A stretch of 64,000 nt of DNA from CAWKOH01 sp963851245 (lineage in GTDB: Bacteria > Actinomycetota > Acidimicrobiia > Acidimicrobiales > Palsa-688), in assembly GCA_963851245.1 (NCBI GenBank), contig CAWKOH010000005.1, forward strand, positions 310,001-374,000, read 5' to 3'. The notes below the pieces were generated by a model. That model was not told the DNA's origin and made no database searches. It saw only the letters and a list, made by a program, of their open reading frames with translations. Of the stretch, positions 17,810 to 27,150 are shown piece after piece. The position numbers were made by a program, and so were the translations under genes. Position 1 is the stretch's first letter, and the number at the start of each line of letters is the position of its first letter.

Positions 17810-18358
17810 ATGCTCGCTCGCAGCTGGTTGCGGTGCACAACGAGCGACGCTGTCTGCCGGGTGCCGCATCCTGACCGGGTTCTGCTTGAACAGTTGCCGA
17901 TTGCAAGCCATCATCTGACCATGGGGATCGTCGATGACTTGCTTGCTTGTCCCGGGCTCTATCTGGGTGTCGACCATGTGGTGAACGCAGACCGTGTGGG
18001 GGCAGCCCGGATCGTCGTCACGCCGTTGCCCGGACAGGCTGGAGTGACATTGGATTACGAGATCTTCAATCCTTCGAGTCCCGAGCGGCTGCTGGGACAC
18101 GTGGAACGCACGATGATTGGACGCAGCCACGAGGGGCCATCCGTGATGGTGATAAGCGACATGCACGCAGCGTCACTTGCCATCCTGCGAGAGACCGAGC
18201 CGGGCGTGTTCGAGCTAGGGAGCGAAGTTGCTGCGTACCCGATGAAGGTTGTGGTCTCGATGCCGGAGGTCGATCATCTGCACCACTCTTGGTGGTTTGG
18301 TACCCCAGGCGAGGAAGCTGTCGAGCGGGTCGTCGCGGACGTCTACCGCCGGCAATGA
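17810..18358 (+). CDS. hypothetical protein
   Basis: A 182-residue protein with no recognised family, taken from the ATG at 17810 (a TTG at 17792 is an alternative). It reads as an alpha/beta protein, with segments such as GAARIVVTPLPGQAGVTLDY and PSVMVISDMHAASLAIL, and a C-terminal Trp/His-rich LHHSWWFGTPGEEAVE. The frame is open much further upstream, but that part is antisense to the amidase. It is followed 94 bases later by an SDR gene on the same strand. Codon use looks normal for the window. Confidence 0.6.
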   Translation: MLARSWLRCTTSDAVCRVPHPDRVLLEQLPIASHHLTMGIVDDLLACPGLYLGVDHVVNADRVGAARIVVTPLPGQAGVTLDYEIFNPSSPERLLGHVERTMIGRSHEGPSVMVISDMHAASLAILRETEPGVFELGSEVAAYPMKVVVSMPEVDHLHHSWWFGTPGEEAVERVVADVYRRQ

Positions 18359-18452
18359 CCCGGTCGAAGCCTCCCGTCGAGTCCTTAGGCCGAATCGGTC
18401 TGCCTCGGGAGGACCGGATTGCGGGGCGCCCGGAGAGGTCAGGAGGCCCATC

Positions 18453-19400
18453 GTGAGTTGGAGCGCAGCGGACATCCCCGATCAGAGCGGTCGCACGGCG
18501 GTGGTGACCGGCGCTAATGGCGGGCTGGGGCTGGAGACGGCGCGGGAGCTAGCTCGCAAGGGTGCCCACGTCGTGATGATGGCGCGCAACCAGCAGAAGG
18601 CACAGGAGGCTATGAGTGACCTCCGGGCGAGTGTCCCTGATGCCTCGCTGGAGCTCGTGTCATTGGACCTGGCATCGCAGGCCTCGGTGAGCGACGCGGC
18701 CGAAGAGATTAGGCGTGGTCACGAGCGCATCGACTTGCTCGTCAACAACGCCGGCGTAATGGGAATCCCCGAATACAAGACCGTTGACGGCTATGAGATG
18801 CAGTTCGGGGTTGACCATCTGGGACACTGGACGCTCACCGCGCTGCTCTTGCCGGCGATGCTGGCCGTCCCAGGTGCGCGAATCGTAACGGTGACCAGCA
18901 CGGCACACCATATAGGTCACGCCGTGAACCCGGCGAACCCGCACCTGGCCGGACGATACCGGCCGTGGCGCGCCTACGGTCAGGCCAAGCTGGCCAACTT
19001 CCATTTCGGCCTGGGATTGCAGCGCGACCTTGCCCGGGCGGGCTCGACTACCTCGAGCCTCGTCGCCCATCCGGGGCTGTCCAACACCGACCTGCAGGCT
19101 GTCAGCGTCCGCGAGACCGGTGGCGGTGTCAGCCAGCGCTTTTTTCACATGCTCGCCCGGCGCACGGGCATGACCCCGGCGCAGGGGGCGCTGTCGCAGC
19201 TGCGTGCGGCGACCGACCCCAATGCGAAAGGCGGCGAGTTCTACGGGCCTTTGTTTGTCAACAACGGGCCGCCGGTGCGTAAGCCGATCTTGCGGCGGGC
19301 GGGGCTGAACCATGCCATCGCCAACCTCTGGGAGGTTTCCGAGCGGGAGACGGGCATCAAGCTCGAACCGCGCCGATTGGTGATTGACCGCTGGCGGTGA
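18453..19400 (+). CDS. SDR family oxidoreductase
   Basis: A 315-residue short-chain dehydrogenase/reductase of the retinol-dehydrogenase/WWOX-like group. It has the NAD(P) motif TGANGGLG near residue 20, NNAGVMG, and the catalytic Y-x-x-x-K as YGQAK. I chose the GTG at 18453 because AGGAGG lies 6 bases upstream and the product then starts MSWSAADIPDQSGRT. The stop is only one base from that of the convergent secreted glycosidase gene. The substrate is unknown. Confidence 0.9.
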   Translation: MSWSAADIPDQSGRTAVVTGANGGLGLETARELARKGAHVVMMARNQQKAQEAMSDLRASVPDASLELVSLDLASQASVSDAAEEIRRGHERIDLLVNNAGVMGIPEYKTVDGYEMQFGVDHLGHWTLTALLLPAMLAVPGARIVTVTSTAHHIGHAVNPANPHLAGRYRPWRAYGQAKLANFHFGLGLQRDLARAGSTTSSLVAHPGLSNTDLQAVSVRETGGGVSQRFFHMLARRTGMTPAQGALSQLRAATDPNAKGGEFYGPLFVNNGPPVRKPILRRAGLNHAIANLWEVSERETGIKLEPRRLVIDRWR

Positions 19401-19401
19401 C

Positions 19402-20325
19402 TCACCCTAGGTTGAAGCTGAGGCCAGTCAGGGGGAATGCCTCCGATCCGCTGGTCGAGGCGATCTCGACGCCGTACTCCAGCTGCGTCGGAACGTCTGC
19501 CGACGACACGTACCCCTTTGACACGAGCCATTGGAACGCGGCAAGGATGTCCACCGACCCGGAAGTGGTTTGCGAGCCACGAAAGAACATCAGTTCGCCG
19601 CCGTTATTGTAAAAGCGGTAGGGGACCCCGTCGAGCGTCAGGGTCTGAGTGGCGACACCAGGCCAATACGCCTGGGCGCCCGCCCACTGGTTCCAGATCA
19701 TGACCTCGATAGACCAGTTGTTCAACCACAGGTCGTATGAGGCGTCCCAGGAACCTCCGGACGGGTAGGCCTCGGAGAAGGTCGACGTGATCGTGTGGAA
19801 CTGGCTGATGGGCTCGGTCGACTGGGTGTTACGGCCGCCCACGTCGTACTCGGTGTCAGGGTAGGTCTCCACCGCGCCAGCGTTGTTCGGCTGGTCGGAG
19901 ACGGCGTACCAGCTGGACTGGTTGCACACGGTTAGCGTCTGCGGACCGTGCGACCCGTTCCACTCATCGTTGTTGACCCACCAGTTCTGAGGGGCCGGGG
20001 AGGGGTCGACGTTGATCGCTCCGCTGGCGGCGGCAGTCGAGAAGATCGGATGAGCGCAGGTGCCCGAGGCCGGGACCCTGGCGGTGGCCGTGCTGGCCGG
20101 GACGGTCCTAGCCGTCGTGGTAGTCGTTGGCGCCACGGTGGTCGCCGGAGCCGCCGACGTCGCGATGGGGGCCACGGTGGTCGTGCTGGTCGGCAACGTG
20201 GTGGTGGTCAGGTCCTCTGCCGACGTGGAGCGGGTGCCGCCGCTTAGCGTCGCGGCGAGAGCCGACCCACCTCCGATCAACGCCAGAACCGCGGCCGCAG
20301 CCGCGGCCTTCTGCCACCGGGTCAC
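19402..20325 (-). CDS. secreted glycoside hydrolase, GH12-like
   Basis: A 307-residue exported protein with an N-terminal signal peptide (hydrophobic stretch to ALAA) and a long Thr/Ala/Pro linker. The catalytic domain resembles GH12 endoglucanases/xyloglucanases: NWWVNNDEWNGS near its start, SYDLWLNNWSIEVMIWNQW with the nucleophile Glu, and YGVEIASTSGSEAF with the likely acid/base Glu. GH12 enzymes cut beta-1,4-glucan or xyloglucan with retention. No other cellulase gene is adjacent. Family assignment by motif is fairly good; the exact substrate is open. Confidence 0.8.
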   Translation of the reverse strand: MTRWQKAAAAAAVLALIGGGSALAATLSGGTRSTSAEDLTTTTLPTSTTTVAPIATSAAPATTVAPTTTTTARTVPASTATARVPASGTCAHPIFSTAAASGAINVDPSPAPQNWWVNNDEWNGSHGPQTLTVCNQSSWYAVSDQPNNAGAVETYPDTEYDVGGRNTQSTEPISQFHTITSTFSEAYPSGGSWDASYDLWLNNWSIEVMIWNQWAGAQAYWPGVATQTLTLDGVPYRFYNNGGELMFFRGSQTTSGSVDILAAFQWLVSKGYVSSADVPTQLEYGVEIASTSGSEAFPLTGLSFNLG

Positions 20326-20693
20326 GAGTACGCCGCCCCGCGAACGAGAAGCTGCAGTCGGCCCATGAGCATCACAACATCCCCTTCCATGAACCCGCTG
20401 CTCGAATGCTACATCCGCGATTGCACCTCGGGTGCCAGATAAGCGGATTATCTGACTCGGCGGGGGAATCCGCCGTCGCCGGCAGATTCACGGGATAGAG
20501 CTTCGCTAAGACATCGTTGGTTGTTTGGCGAGTGCCCGCTCGAATGCCTTTCCGTGAAGATGGCCACCGACGCATCCCCCGAATGTTCGCACTCTCACGG
20601 GCAGAAGAACAGATACACACGGGTCGATCAAGAAATGTCAACGGCCATGTATTTGCCGGCGGTGTCCGGCTCTCTTCTTTAGGGCTGTCCCTT
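20326..20693. other. intergenic region, nothing definite
   Basis: About 370 bases between the divergent side of the GH12-like gene and the DUF1326 gene. It is somewhat lower in GC. A 153-codon minus-strand open frame crosses it, but its Arg/Ser/Pro-rich composition does not look like a real protein. It must contain the GH12 gene promoter. Confidence 0.4.
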
Positions 20694-21338
20694 TCAGTCC
20701 GAGCGGTAGTCGAAGTCGCTCGCGAAAGCAGCGTGGCGCCGCCCGACCACCTCCCACCGCAAGGCGGGGTCAGTTGACTGCAGGACATCGCCGAACATCT
20801 CGGTCCCCGGGCGGTCCAGCCCCGGAATGCCACACCTCACGTCGTCCGCTGTGTCCGACGCCTCCCTCTCGGCCTCTACCCTCAGGTACCCGACCACGTC
20901 TATGCGCTTGCGTGGCTCGATGTGCTCCAAGGTGATCCTCGCCCGGCGGACCTGGCGCACATCACCTATCGCGGGGCCGTACTGCTTGGCGACCGTGCCG
21001 CCCGCCTTCCCCAGCAGAATCTCGGCCAGAACGGCCGACTGCTCCTCGTCCGCCCTGTCGTCGACGTACAGCACGACCTGCCACGGCGTGCTTGGTTGCA
21101 CTCGGTCCACATATCGGATGGACATCACCGCCCGCAGATCGGACAGGTCGATCTCGCCGGCGTGGCCGTCGTGAATGTGCCACGACAGCGCACCGAAGCA
21201 CTCGCCGAAGGTCGATGCCCCTCCCGGCACTCCGCGGATGCTGCGGCAGGGGCAGATGGCCTCACAGTTGCAGCCCTCGAAGTATGAGCCGGCGATACGC
21301 CATTCCCGGATCTGCGTCGTAATCGGGCCCGGTTCCAC
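20694..21338 (-). CDS. DUF1326 domain-containing protein
   Basis: A 214-residue protein whose N-terminus, REWRIAGSYFEGCNCEAICPC, is the hallmark of DUF1326, a family with conserved Cys residues possibly binding metal. A later segment, VLYVDDRADEEQSAVLAEIL, also fits. The open frame continues upstream to 21593 but that extension has no family similarity. I chose a GTG at 21338 a few residues before the conserved start; this is uncertain. The function of the family is not established. It is divergent from the membrane glycosyltransferase gene. Confidence 0.75.
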   Translation of the reverse strand: MEPGPITTQIREWRIAGSYFEGCNCEAICPCRSIRGVPGGASTFGECFGALSWHIHDGHAGEIDLSDLRAVMSIRYVDRVQPSTPWQVVLYVDDRADEEQSAVLAEILLGKAGGTVAKQYGPAIGDVRQVRRARITLEHIEPRKRIDVVGYLRVEAEREASDTADDVRCGIPGLDRPGTEMFGDVLQSTDPALRWEVVGRRHAAFASDFDYRSD

Positions 21339-21611
21339 ACGGTAGATGCTGGCACAGCGGACGGACACTGTGAAGCCAATGCCGGCCGGCCGTGCCGGCG
21401 ACTGCGGCAATCGGAGTTCGTACCTGACGTCGATCTCCGCTCCCACGGAGGCGGCCGCCGGCTGAGCGTCGGGAGTGGAGATCAGGACACGAGGGGCGCC
21501 GATCGCCAGCGGGCCGCCCGCCGAGCATCGCCGCGAGCTACATACCGGGGTTGACCTGGCTTTCTGATCTCGCGTAGCAGCCGATCCGCTCACCCTTTAG
21601 CTTTCTAACCG

Positions 21612-22991
21612 GTGCATTCTCAGGGACAGGTCGACCAACCCGACCGAGCTGGTGTAGCAGCCGGCTCTTTTGCTCTGCTTAGGCGGCGGCCTCGGGCGGT
21701 GGCTTGTCTGGCCCTCCTGGGTCTCGCTCTGCGGATCGTCTATGTGGTGGCGGGCGCTCCCAGGAAGCTTCCCTTCAGCGATGCACTTGGGTATCAGCTC
21801 CAGGCGAACTTCTTAGCCAGCGGACGTGGATTCGTTAACCCCTTGCTCCTGGCATTGGAACACCAGGTCCGCCCGACGGCCGCGCACCCACCGCTATACG
21901 CCCTGTTCCTCGCATCGGGTTCAACTCTGGGAGCCAAATCAGTCATGGCCCACCAGCTGATGGGTTGCGTGGCCGGCACAGCGACAGTGGTCGGCTGCGG
22001 ACTGATCGGTGACCAGCTAGGTGGTGACAGGGCCGGTCTTGCCGCCATGGCCGTGGCGGCCCTCTACCCCGGTCTCTGGGTCACGGATGGCGGGATCATG
22101 TCAGAGGTCTTGTTTGCACTGCTCACTACGGCGGTAACCGTCGCCGCCTACCACTACTGCCGCACCCGCTCAGTTCGGGCTGCCATCATTCTCGGCATAA
22201 CGATCGGGCTCGGAGTGCTGACCCGAGACGCCGCTGCTCTCCTCCTCCTCGTTCTAGCTCTCCCGCTTGTCCTGACCGGACCGACGATCGGCATCCGACC
22301 TCGGCTCCTCCGCCTGGTCGCCATCTTCGTCGCTGCCGGAGTCGTCGTCAGCCCCTGGGTCATTCGCAATCTCGTGACCTTCGACCGGACGGTCATCATC
22401 TCGACCGCTAATGGGGGGCTCCTGGGCGCCAACTGCCCCGGCGCCTACTACGGATCGGGCATCGGGTTATGGTACAAAACCTGTTATGGCTCGATCGGCG
22501 TCCCAGCTAACACCGATGAGTCCGTAGCTAGCGCCGACGCTGAACATGCAGGTATTACCTTTCTGCGACACCATCTGACCCGGCTACCAACAGTGGTCGC
22601 GGCTCGCGTTGGCCGTACGTGGGAGCTATACCAGCCGCTGGTCGACGCCAACAACAACCGCGACGACGGACGCCCTCACTGGGCGGTTCTTCTATCCCTA
22701 TGGAGCTACTTCGTTGTGGCCCCTCTCGCAGCAGTTGGAATGGCCCTCCTCATCCGTACACGGAGAAATGTGTTGCCGCTCGTAGCGCAGATCGCTGCTG
22801 TCACAATCACCGCCGCCGCCACCTGGGGTTCCGTGCGATTTCGCGCTCCAGTCGAGCCAGTGCTGGCGGTTCTAGCAGCCATTGCTCTCACCTCCGTAGT
22901 TCAGCCGAGACGACGCCGGAAGCGGAGAAACCTAGTGAAAGACCTCCCCGGCATTGGCGTACAGCGCCTGCCCGGTAATGGGCAGGGATAG
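21612..22991 (+). CDS. polytopic membrane glycosyltransferase (ArnT/PMT-like)
   Basis: A 459-residue integral membrane protein with about ten hydrophobic helices. The N-terminal part has the GT-C signature: an acidic periplasmic loop (LPFSDALGYQLQANFLASGRG) after the first helix, then HPPLYALFLA. Such proteins transfer sugars or mannose from polyprenyl-phosphate donors to lipids or proteins outside the membrane. The C-terminal 20 codons overlap the end of the convergent SDR gene by 60 bases, and the basic RRRRKRRN tail could be a short cytoplasmic end. The donor and acceptor are unknown. Confidence 0.8.
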   Translation: MHSQGQVDQPDRAGVAAGSFALLRRRPRAVACLALLGLALRIVYVVAGAPRKLPFSDALGYQLQANFLASGRGFVNPLLLALEHQVRPTAAHPPLYALFLASGSTLGAKSVMAHQLMGCVAGTATVVGCGLIGDQLGGDRAGLAAMAVAALYPGLWVTDGGIMSEVLFALLTTAVTVAAYHYCRTRSVRAAIILGITIGLGVLTRDAAALLLLVLALPLVLTGPTIGIRPRLLRLVAIFVAAGVVVSPWVIRNLVTFDRTVIISTANGGLLGANCPGAYYGSGIGLWYKTCYGSIGVPANTDESVASADAEHAGITFLRHHLTRLPTVVAARVGRTWELYQPLVDANNNRDDGRPHWAVLLSLWSYFVVAPLAAVGMALLIRTRRNVLPLVAQIAAVTITAAATWGSVRFRAPVEPVLAVLAAIALTSVVQPRRRRKRRNLVKDLPGIGVQRLPGNGQG

Positions 22992-23720
22992 GTCCGAGGC
23001 GAGAAAGACGACCGATCCTGCGATCTCATCAGGCGGCACGAGACATCCGAGCGCGTTCTTCGCTGCGAAAGCGCGCTGCACCTCCTCGACCGAGCGCGAT
23101 TCCGCCTCGGCGATGCTCTCGAAGTAGCCCTTCAGCGCCGGCCCGAATATCGGGCCGGGAAAGACCCCGTTGACTCGTATGCGGTATCTCCCGAGCTCGC
23201 TGGCGAGCAACTTGGTCATGTGCGCAAGAGCGGCCTTGGACGACGTGTAGGCACCGAACGTCGGCTGGATCAGATCAACTCCGTGGGTGCAGATCATCAC
23301 CACTCGCCCGCTCACTGATCGCTTGAGATGCTCGAGAGCCGCTTGGGTCATCTGCAAGCTGCCCCAGAGGTTCACCTCAGCGGTCGCCTTCCAGCGGGCC
23401 AGATCGGCGGACTCGAACAGCTGGTAGTCGCCACCGTCGTAGGCGTCGTTGACAAGAATGTCGATGCCGCCGAAGGTCGCGCTAGCGTGATCGACCAGGA
23501 CCGCGCAGGAGGCAGGTTCACGGATGTCGGTGGGCAAACCCGTGGCTTCACCTCCTGCCTCACGCACCGCCGCAACGGTTGCTTCCACAGAATCGTCCGC
23601 GATGTCCGCCGCGACGATCCGTGCGCCGTGGCCGGCCAGCGCCAGACAAATGGCACGACCGAGCCCGCCTCCCACTCCGGAGACCACCGCGATTTTTCCC
23701 TCGAGCAGCGGAGCTGACAC
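22932..23720 (-). CDS. SDR family oxidoreductase
   Basis: A 262-residue classical SDR with GVGGGLGRAICLALAG (cofactor loop), ILVNDAYDGGDY in place of the usual N-N-A-G, and the catalytic pair as YTSSK. It starts with GTG at 23720 behind the strong AAAGGAGGAAGAA site. It is the last gene of the minus-strand oxidative operon (Rieske, PRISE, two P450s, NTF2 fold, SDR) and probably oxidises a hydroxyl made by one of the oxygenases. The altered N-N-A-G is seen in several actinobacterial SDRs and need not mean inactivity. Confidence 0.92.
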   Translation of the reverse strand: MSAPLLEGKIAVVSGVGGGLGRAICLALAGHGARIVAADIADDSVEATVAAVREAGGEATGLPTDIREPASCAVLVDHASATFGGIDILVNDAYDGGDYQLFESADLARWKATAEVNLWGSLQMTQAALEHLKRSVSGRVVMICTHGVDLIQPTFGAYTSSKAALAHMTKLLASELGRYRIRVNGVFPGPIFGPALKGYFESIAEAESRSVEEVQRAFAAKNALGCLVPPDEIAGSVVFLASDLSLPITGQALYANAGEVFH

Positions 23721-23802
23721 TTCTTCCTCCTTTCTCCTCCCATTCGGAACAAGCGAGCGCGAAGGCGCGGGTACCGCGCCGGAATCAGATTGTCGCCGTC
23801 GA

Positions 23803-24258
23803 TCAGGTGAACGGCGTGGTGTGAGCCTGGAGGTGATGGGTCATGTCGCCGAATAGGAGGGCCTTAATGAACCGCTTCTTCCAGCGCCAAACGCCATCCA
23901 CCCGCTCGAAGTGGTCCATATTGCGTCCCGTGTTGATCGGCTGAAGGGGAAGACCCTCAGTCGCCTGGAACATGACGTAATGGCTCTGGCACGTAGCCGT
24001 TCCGGCCTCCTCGTCAAGATCGATGATCAGGTTGGAGGACATGTGGTGGGTGCGGGCACCGCCAACCTGGTAGACGCGTGTTGCCCGGCGGAATTGGTCG
24101 GCGACCTCTGTGGCTCCCTTCACCACGCCATCGGGCATCCCCTCTACCTCGACAACGCCGTCGAAGAACAGCTCGCCTACACCGTCGAAGTCACCGTTGT
24201 CGTTCCTCTGATCGCAAAGGAAGATCAGCCGTGCGATCTCCTGGTACGAATCGCTCAT
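23803..24258 (-). CDS. nuclear transport factor 2 / SnoaL-like family protein
   Basis: A 151-residue NTF2-fold protein (MSDSYQEIARLIFLCDQRND...). The pattern of an N-terminal helix, DFDGVGELFFDGVVEVEG, and ARTHHMSSNLIIDLDEEAG matches SnoaL_4-type proteins, which include small isomerases, dehydratases and accessory domains. AGGAGA precedes the ATG. It lies between a P450 and the SDR in the same operon. A role as isomerase or dehydratase on a cyclic intermediate is plausible but not shown. Confidence 0.87.
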   Translation of the reverse strand: MSDSYQEIARLIFLCDQRNDNGDFDGVGELFFDGVVEVEGMPDGVVKGATEVADQFRRATRVYQVGGARTHHMSSNLIIDLDEEAGTATCQSHYVMFQATEGLPLQPINTGRNMDHFERVDGVWRWKKRFIKALLFGDMTHHLQAHTTPFT

Positions 24259-24300
24259 AGGTATTCTCCTCTCGCGAACTGCCGACCGGTGCTCCTCGGG

Positions 24301-25542
24301 TCACTGAAGGGCTGGGTCGTCCTTCCGTCCCATGCCATTTATCCGCACCGGCATCATGGCCGGACCGCGGACGGTGGGGCTGTCCTTACGCCATCTCATA
24401 GCGGCCACGTCAACCTCCAGTTCGGGGTGACGCTCCAAGACCTTGGTCAGGACGAGCTGCGCCTCTAGCCGGGCCAGGCCAGCGCCCAGGCACGCGTGCC
24501 CACCGCCACCGAAGCTGAGCGGATGTATATCGGTCCGCCCCAGGTCGAACTGATTGGGCTCCGCATATTGCCGCGGATCTCGATTGGCGGCCGCCAGTGC
24601 GAAGAGCACATCTGCGTCACGCGGTATCTGCGCACCACCGACCATGATCTCTTCGGTCGTTCTACGGCTGGTAGTCAACGCAGGCGTTTCGTAGCGCAGC
24701 ACCTCCTCGACGGCGTTTGCAACGAGTCGAGGATCGCTCTGCAAGCGCTGGACCACCGCCGGCCGCGAGAACACGACCGCCATCGCGTTGCCGATAAGGC
24801 TCATGGTCGTCTCAATGCCCGCAGTAATCAAAAGCAAGCCGTTCGCAACAAGCTCTGCGTCAGTAAGTCGGTCCCCCCGTTCGCCCGTGCGGAACATCGC
24901 GGAGAACAGGTCCGATCCGGGTGCGCCCCGTCGGCGATTCACCAATCCTGAGAGATACTCAATTAGCGATTGCATCAATGCGATCGGGTTCGCGATCGTG
25001 GTGAACTTTCGTGTGATTGCGTGATCCCACTCCTGCTGATCGACGCCGAAGAGCAGACGCATCACCTGTAGGGTGACCGTGGAAGCGACCGTGCTCACGA
25101 AGTCTGCGCTACCTTCACGGTTAGCAGCGGCATCCATCGCGTCGAGCGCCGTGTCGATGATGGCAAGAATGTCCTGGCGCATAGCTTGGACTGCCGTCGG
25201 GCCGAATGCGGAGCTAACCAGGCGTCTAGTGCGGGCATGCTCTGCACCATCGAGAGCCATCAACCATGCCGTCATGGCGTCGTAAACCGGGCCTTCAGAC
25301 AATCCGAACGAACTGGCGACGCCCGTGCCCGCCACCAGTCTCTTGTCCCGCAACAGAGACTGTATATCCCGGTACCGGGTGACGTACCAGATGCCGTCGT
25401 CACCGTAATGGAGAGGACCTGCCTCCCGAAGTTGGGCGTAAGCCGGATAAGGATCATCGAGCACCGCTATCTGGAACAGGTTCACGGCACTTCTCGCCCG
25501 GTGATCACCGCTACTTTCACTGGTGGTGGGAGGTGCCGCCAC
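24301..25542 (-). CDS. cytochrome P450
   Basis: A 413-residue soluble bacterial P450. It has the I-helix motif LLITAGIETTMSLIGNAM (Glu replaces the more common Asp before T-T), the K-helix E-x-x-R as EVLRYETPALTTSRR, and the haem loop FGGGGHACLGAGLARLE with the Cys ligand. It needs a ferredoxin and reductase, not encoded nearby. It follows a second, different P450 by 303 bases. The substrate is probably that of the surrounding oxidative operon. Confidence 0.95.
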   Translation of the reverse strand: MAAPPTTSESSGDHRARSAVNLFQIAVLDDPYPAYAQLREAGPLHYGDDGIWYVTRYRDIQSLLRDKRLVAGTGVASSFGLSEGPVYDAMTAWLMALDGAEHARTRRLVSSAFGPTAVQAMRQDILAIIDTALDAMDAAANREGSADFVSTVASTVTLQVMRLLFGVDQQEWDHAITRKFTTIANPIALMQSLIEYLSGLVNRRRGAPGSDLFSAMFRTGERGDRLTDAELVANGLLLITAGIETTMSLIGNAMAVVFSRPAVVQRLQSDPRLVANAVEEVLRYETPALTTSRRTTEEIMVGGAQIPRDADVLFALAAANRDPRQYAEPNQFDLGRTDIHPLSFGGGGHACLGAGLARLEAQLVLTKVLERHPELEVDVAAMRWRKDSPTVRGPAMMPVRINGMGRKDDPALQ

Positions 25543-25845
25543 CGACGCGAGACGACGACACCGACTTCGCCACCACCATCATGGTGCACCGTCGCATCAT
25601 TATCCACCGCTTAAGAATCTGCAAGGCAGAGTCGCCTGCGAACGGGTTGGGTCTAATCACCGCCGGCGATCACGCTCTGCACCGAGGCGAACATGGTGGG
25701 GTGAGCCCGGCGGATCAGCCGGCCGCGGGTTGGAGAGCGGCCGCGATAACGCCGAGGGCGCTGCCCGGATGTTGGATGAGGCGTTGTCATGTGCGCCGGA
25801 TCCGGTTCAGGTTGGGACCAGCAGGGGGAACAGTCAAGCCGCCCT
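25543..25845. other. gap between two P450 genes, no gene seen
   Basis: Both strands were read. Open frames here are short, Arg/His-rich and unconvincing. The spacing suggests a promoter for the downstream P450, NTF2-fold and SDR genes, but I see no clear motif. Confidence 0.4.
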
Positions 25846-27084
25846 CTAGAAGAGTTCGAAGCGAATGGGGAGGTGTTTGGGACCTCCGACGAACAGCGTC
25901 TGCATGTACATGGGCGGTCCGGCTAGCTCGATCGACTTGAGCCGGGGGATCAGTTCTTCGAATAGCGCCTTGCCTTCCAGCCGGGCCAATTGGGCGCCGA
26001 GACAAAAGTGCCCGCCGAAGCCAAACGCCAGGTGCCGATTCGGATCGCGCCCGACGTCGAACGTCTCGGGCTGGTCGAACACCTCCTCGTCGCGGTTGGC
26101 GGCCGGGAAGGAGAGCAGCACCGAGTCCCCCTCAGGGATCCGCACCCCTCTGACCTCGTGATCGACCGCTGCAGTTCTCATGAATTGCTTGACCGGCGAG
26201 ACCCATCGGATCATCTCCTCTACCGCGGATGGTACTAGCGCAGGGTCCGATCTGAGCCGTTCGAGTTGGTCAGGAAACTCGATTAGCGCGTGCAGCCCTC
26301 CCGCTATGGTTGCGCTCGTCGTGTCGTGGCCGGCGGTGGCGACAATCACGTAGTAGCCGATGGCTTCGAGGTCTCCCATGAGTGCGCCGTCGATCTGGGC
26401 GTTGGCAATGGCTGAAGCCAGATCTCCTGTCGGATCCGACCTTCGGCCGGTAGTGACGCCCTGGAAGTAGTTGAAGAAATCCAGGAGGATGGCCGCCACG
26501 TCGGACTGCTCCCGGCCCAGTTCCGGGTCGCTGGTCCCGAACATCTCTTGGGTCAGCTTGAGCATGCGGGGATAATCGTTCTCGGGGAGCCCGAGGACGG
26601 ACATGATCACGTAGAGCGGGAAGTGCAGGGCCACATCGGTGACGAAGTCACACTCGTTGCCGAGCTGGGCCATCCGGTCGACCCAGCGGCGGGCGAGCTC
26701 CCGGACGCGGGGCTCGAGCTCTCGCAGCTTCCCCGGTCGGAACCAGCCCGATCCGATCTGCCGGTACTGGGTGTGGTCAGGGGGATCCATCTGCACCAGG
26801 GTCCGGATAGGGATGTCCTCACGGCCCGCGTCCTGAGACGCGGGGCCCAGCGCGGGCCTGGGCGCGGCCAGCCAACCGACGTTGTCGCGCTCGATGTTGA
26901 GCAGGTCCTCATGTTTGGTTATGGCCCAGAAAGGGTTGAACCCGTCGGCCTCCACGCGGTGCACGGGATCTTCCTGGCGGACGATAGCGCAAGCCTCGTA
27001 GAACCGGTCCTCGTCGGCGTAGGCGGACGGGTCACAGAAGACCATTCCCGCCGTTCTGACATCCATGTCAACATATTCGCGCAC
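25846..27084 (-). CDS. cytochrome P450 (CYP124/125/142-like)
   Basis: A 412-residue P450. It shows the I-helix VIVATAGHDTTSATIAGGL, the E-x-x-R segment EEMIRWVSPVKQFMRTA, and the haem loop FGFGGHFCLGAQLARLEG. The SPVKQFMRTA stretch and the GGPKHLPIRFE ending resemble actinobacterial CYP124/125/142 enzymes that oxidise terpenoid or sterol side chains; this is a similarity by eye only. The start could be the GTG at 27084 or the ATG at 27066 (MDVRTAGMVF). It is downstream of the PRISE-type reductase gene. Confidence 0.93.
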   Translation of the reverse strand: MREYVDMDVRTAGMVFCDPSAYADEDRFYEACAIVRQEDPVHRVEADGFNPFWAITKHEDLLNIERDNVGWLAAPRPALGPASQDAGREDIPIRTLVQMDPPDHTQYRQIGSGWFRPGKLRELEPRVRELARRWVDRMAQLGNECDFVTDVALHFPLYVIMSVLGLPENDYPRMLKLTQEMFGTSDPELGREQSDVAAILLDFFNYFQGVTTGRRSDPTGDLASAIANAQIDGALMGDLEAIGYYVIVATAGHDTTSATIAGGLHALIEFPDQLERLRSDPALVPSAVEEMIRWVSPVKQFMRTAAVDHEVRGVRIPEGDSVLLSFPAANRDEEVFDQPETFDVGRDPNRHLAFGFGGHFCLGAQLARLEGKALFEELIPRLKSIELAGPPMYMQTLFVGGPKHLPIRFELF

Positions 27085-27150
27085 CTACAAGACACGGGGA
27101 ACACCGGTGCTCGGACCCACGAGATCCGTCTGCCGGTCCTGGCCCGGCTC

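Noticed and set aside
20372..20833. A 153-codon minus-strand frame
   Set aside because: Arg/Ser/Pro-rich composition, no ribosome-binding site, and it overlaps the DUF1326 gene in another frame.
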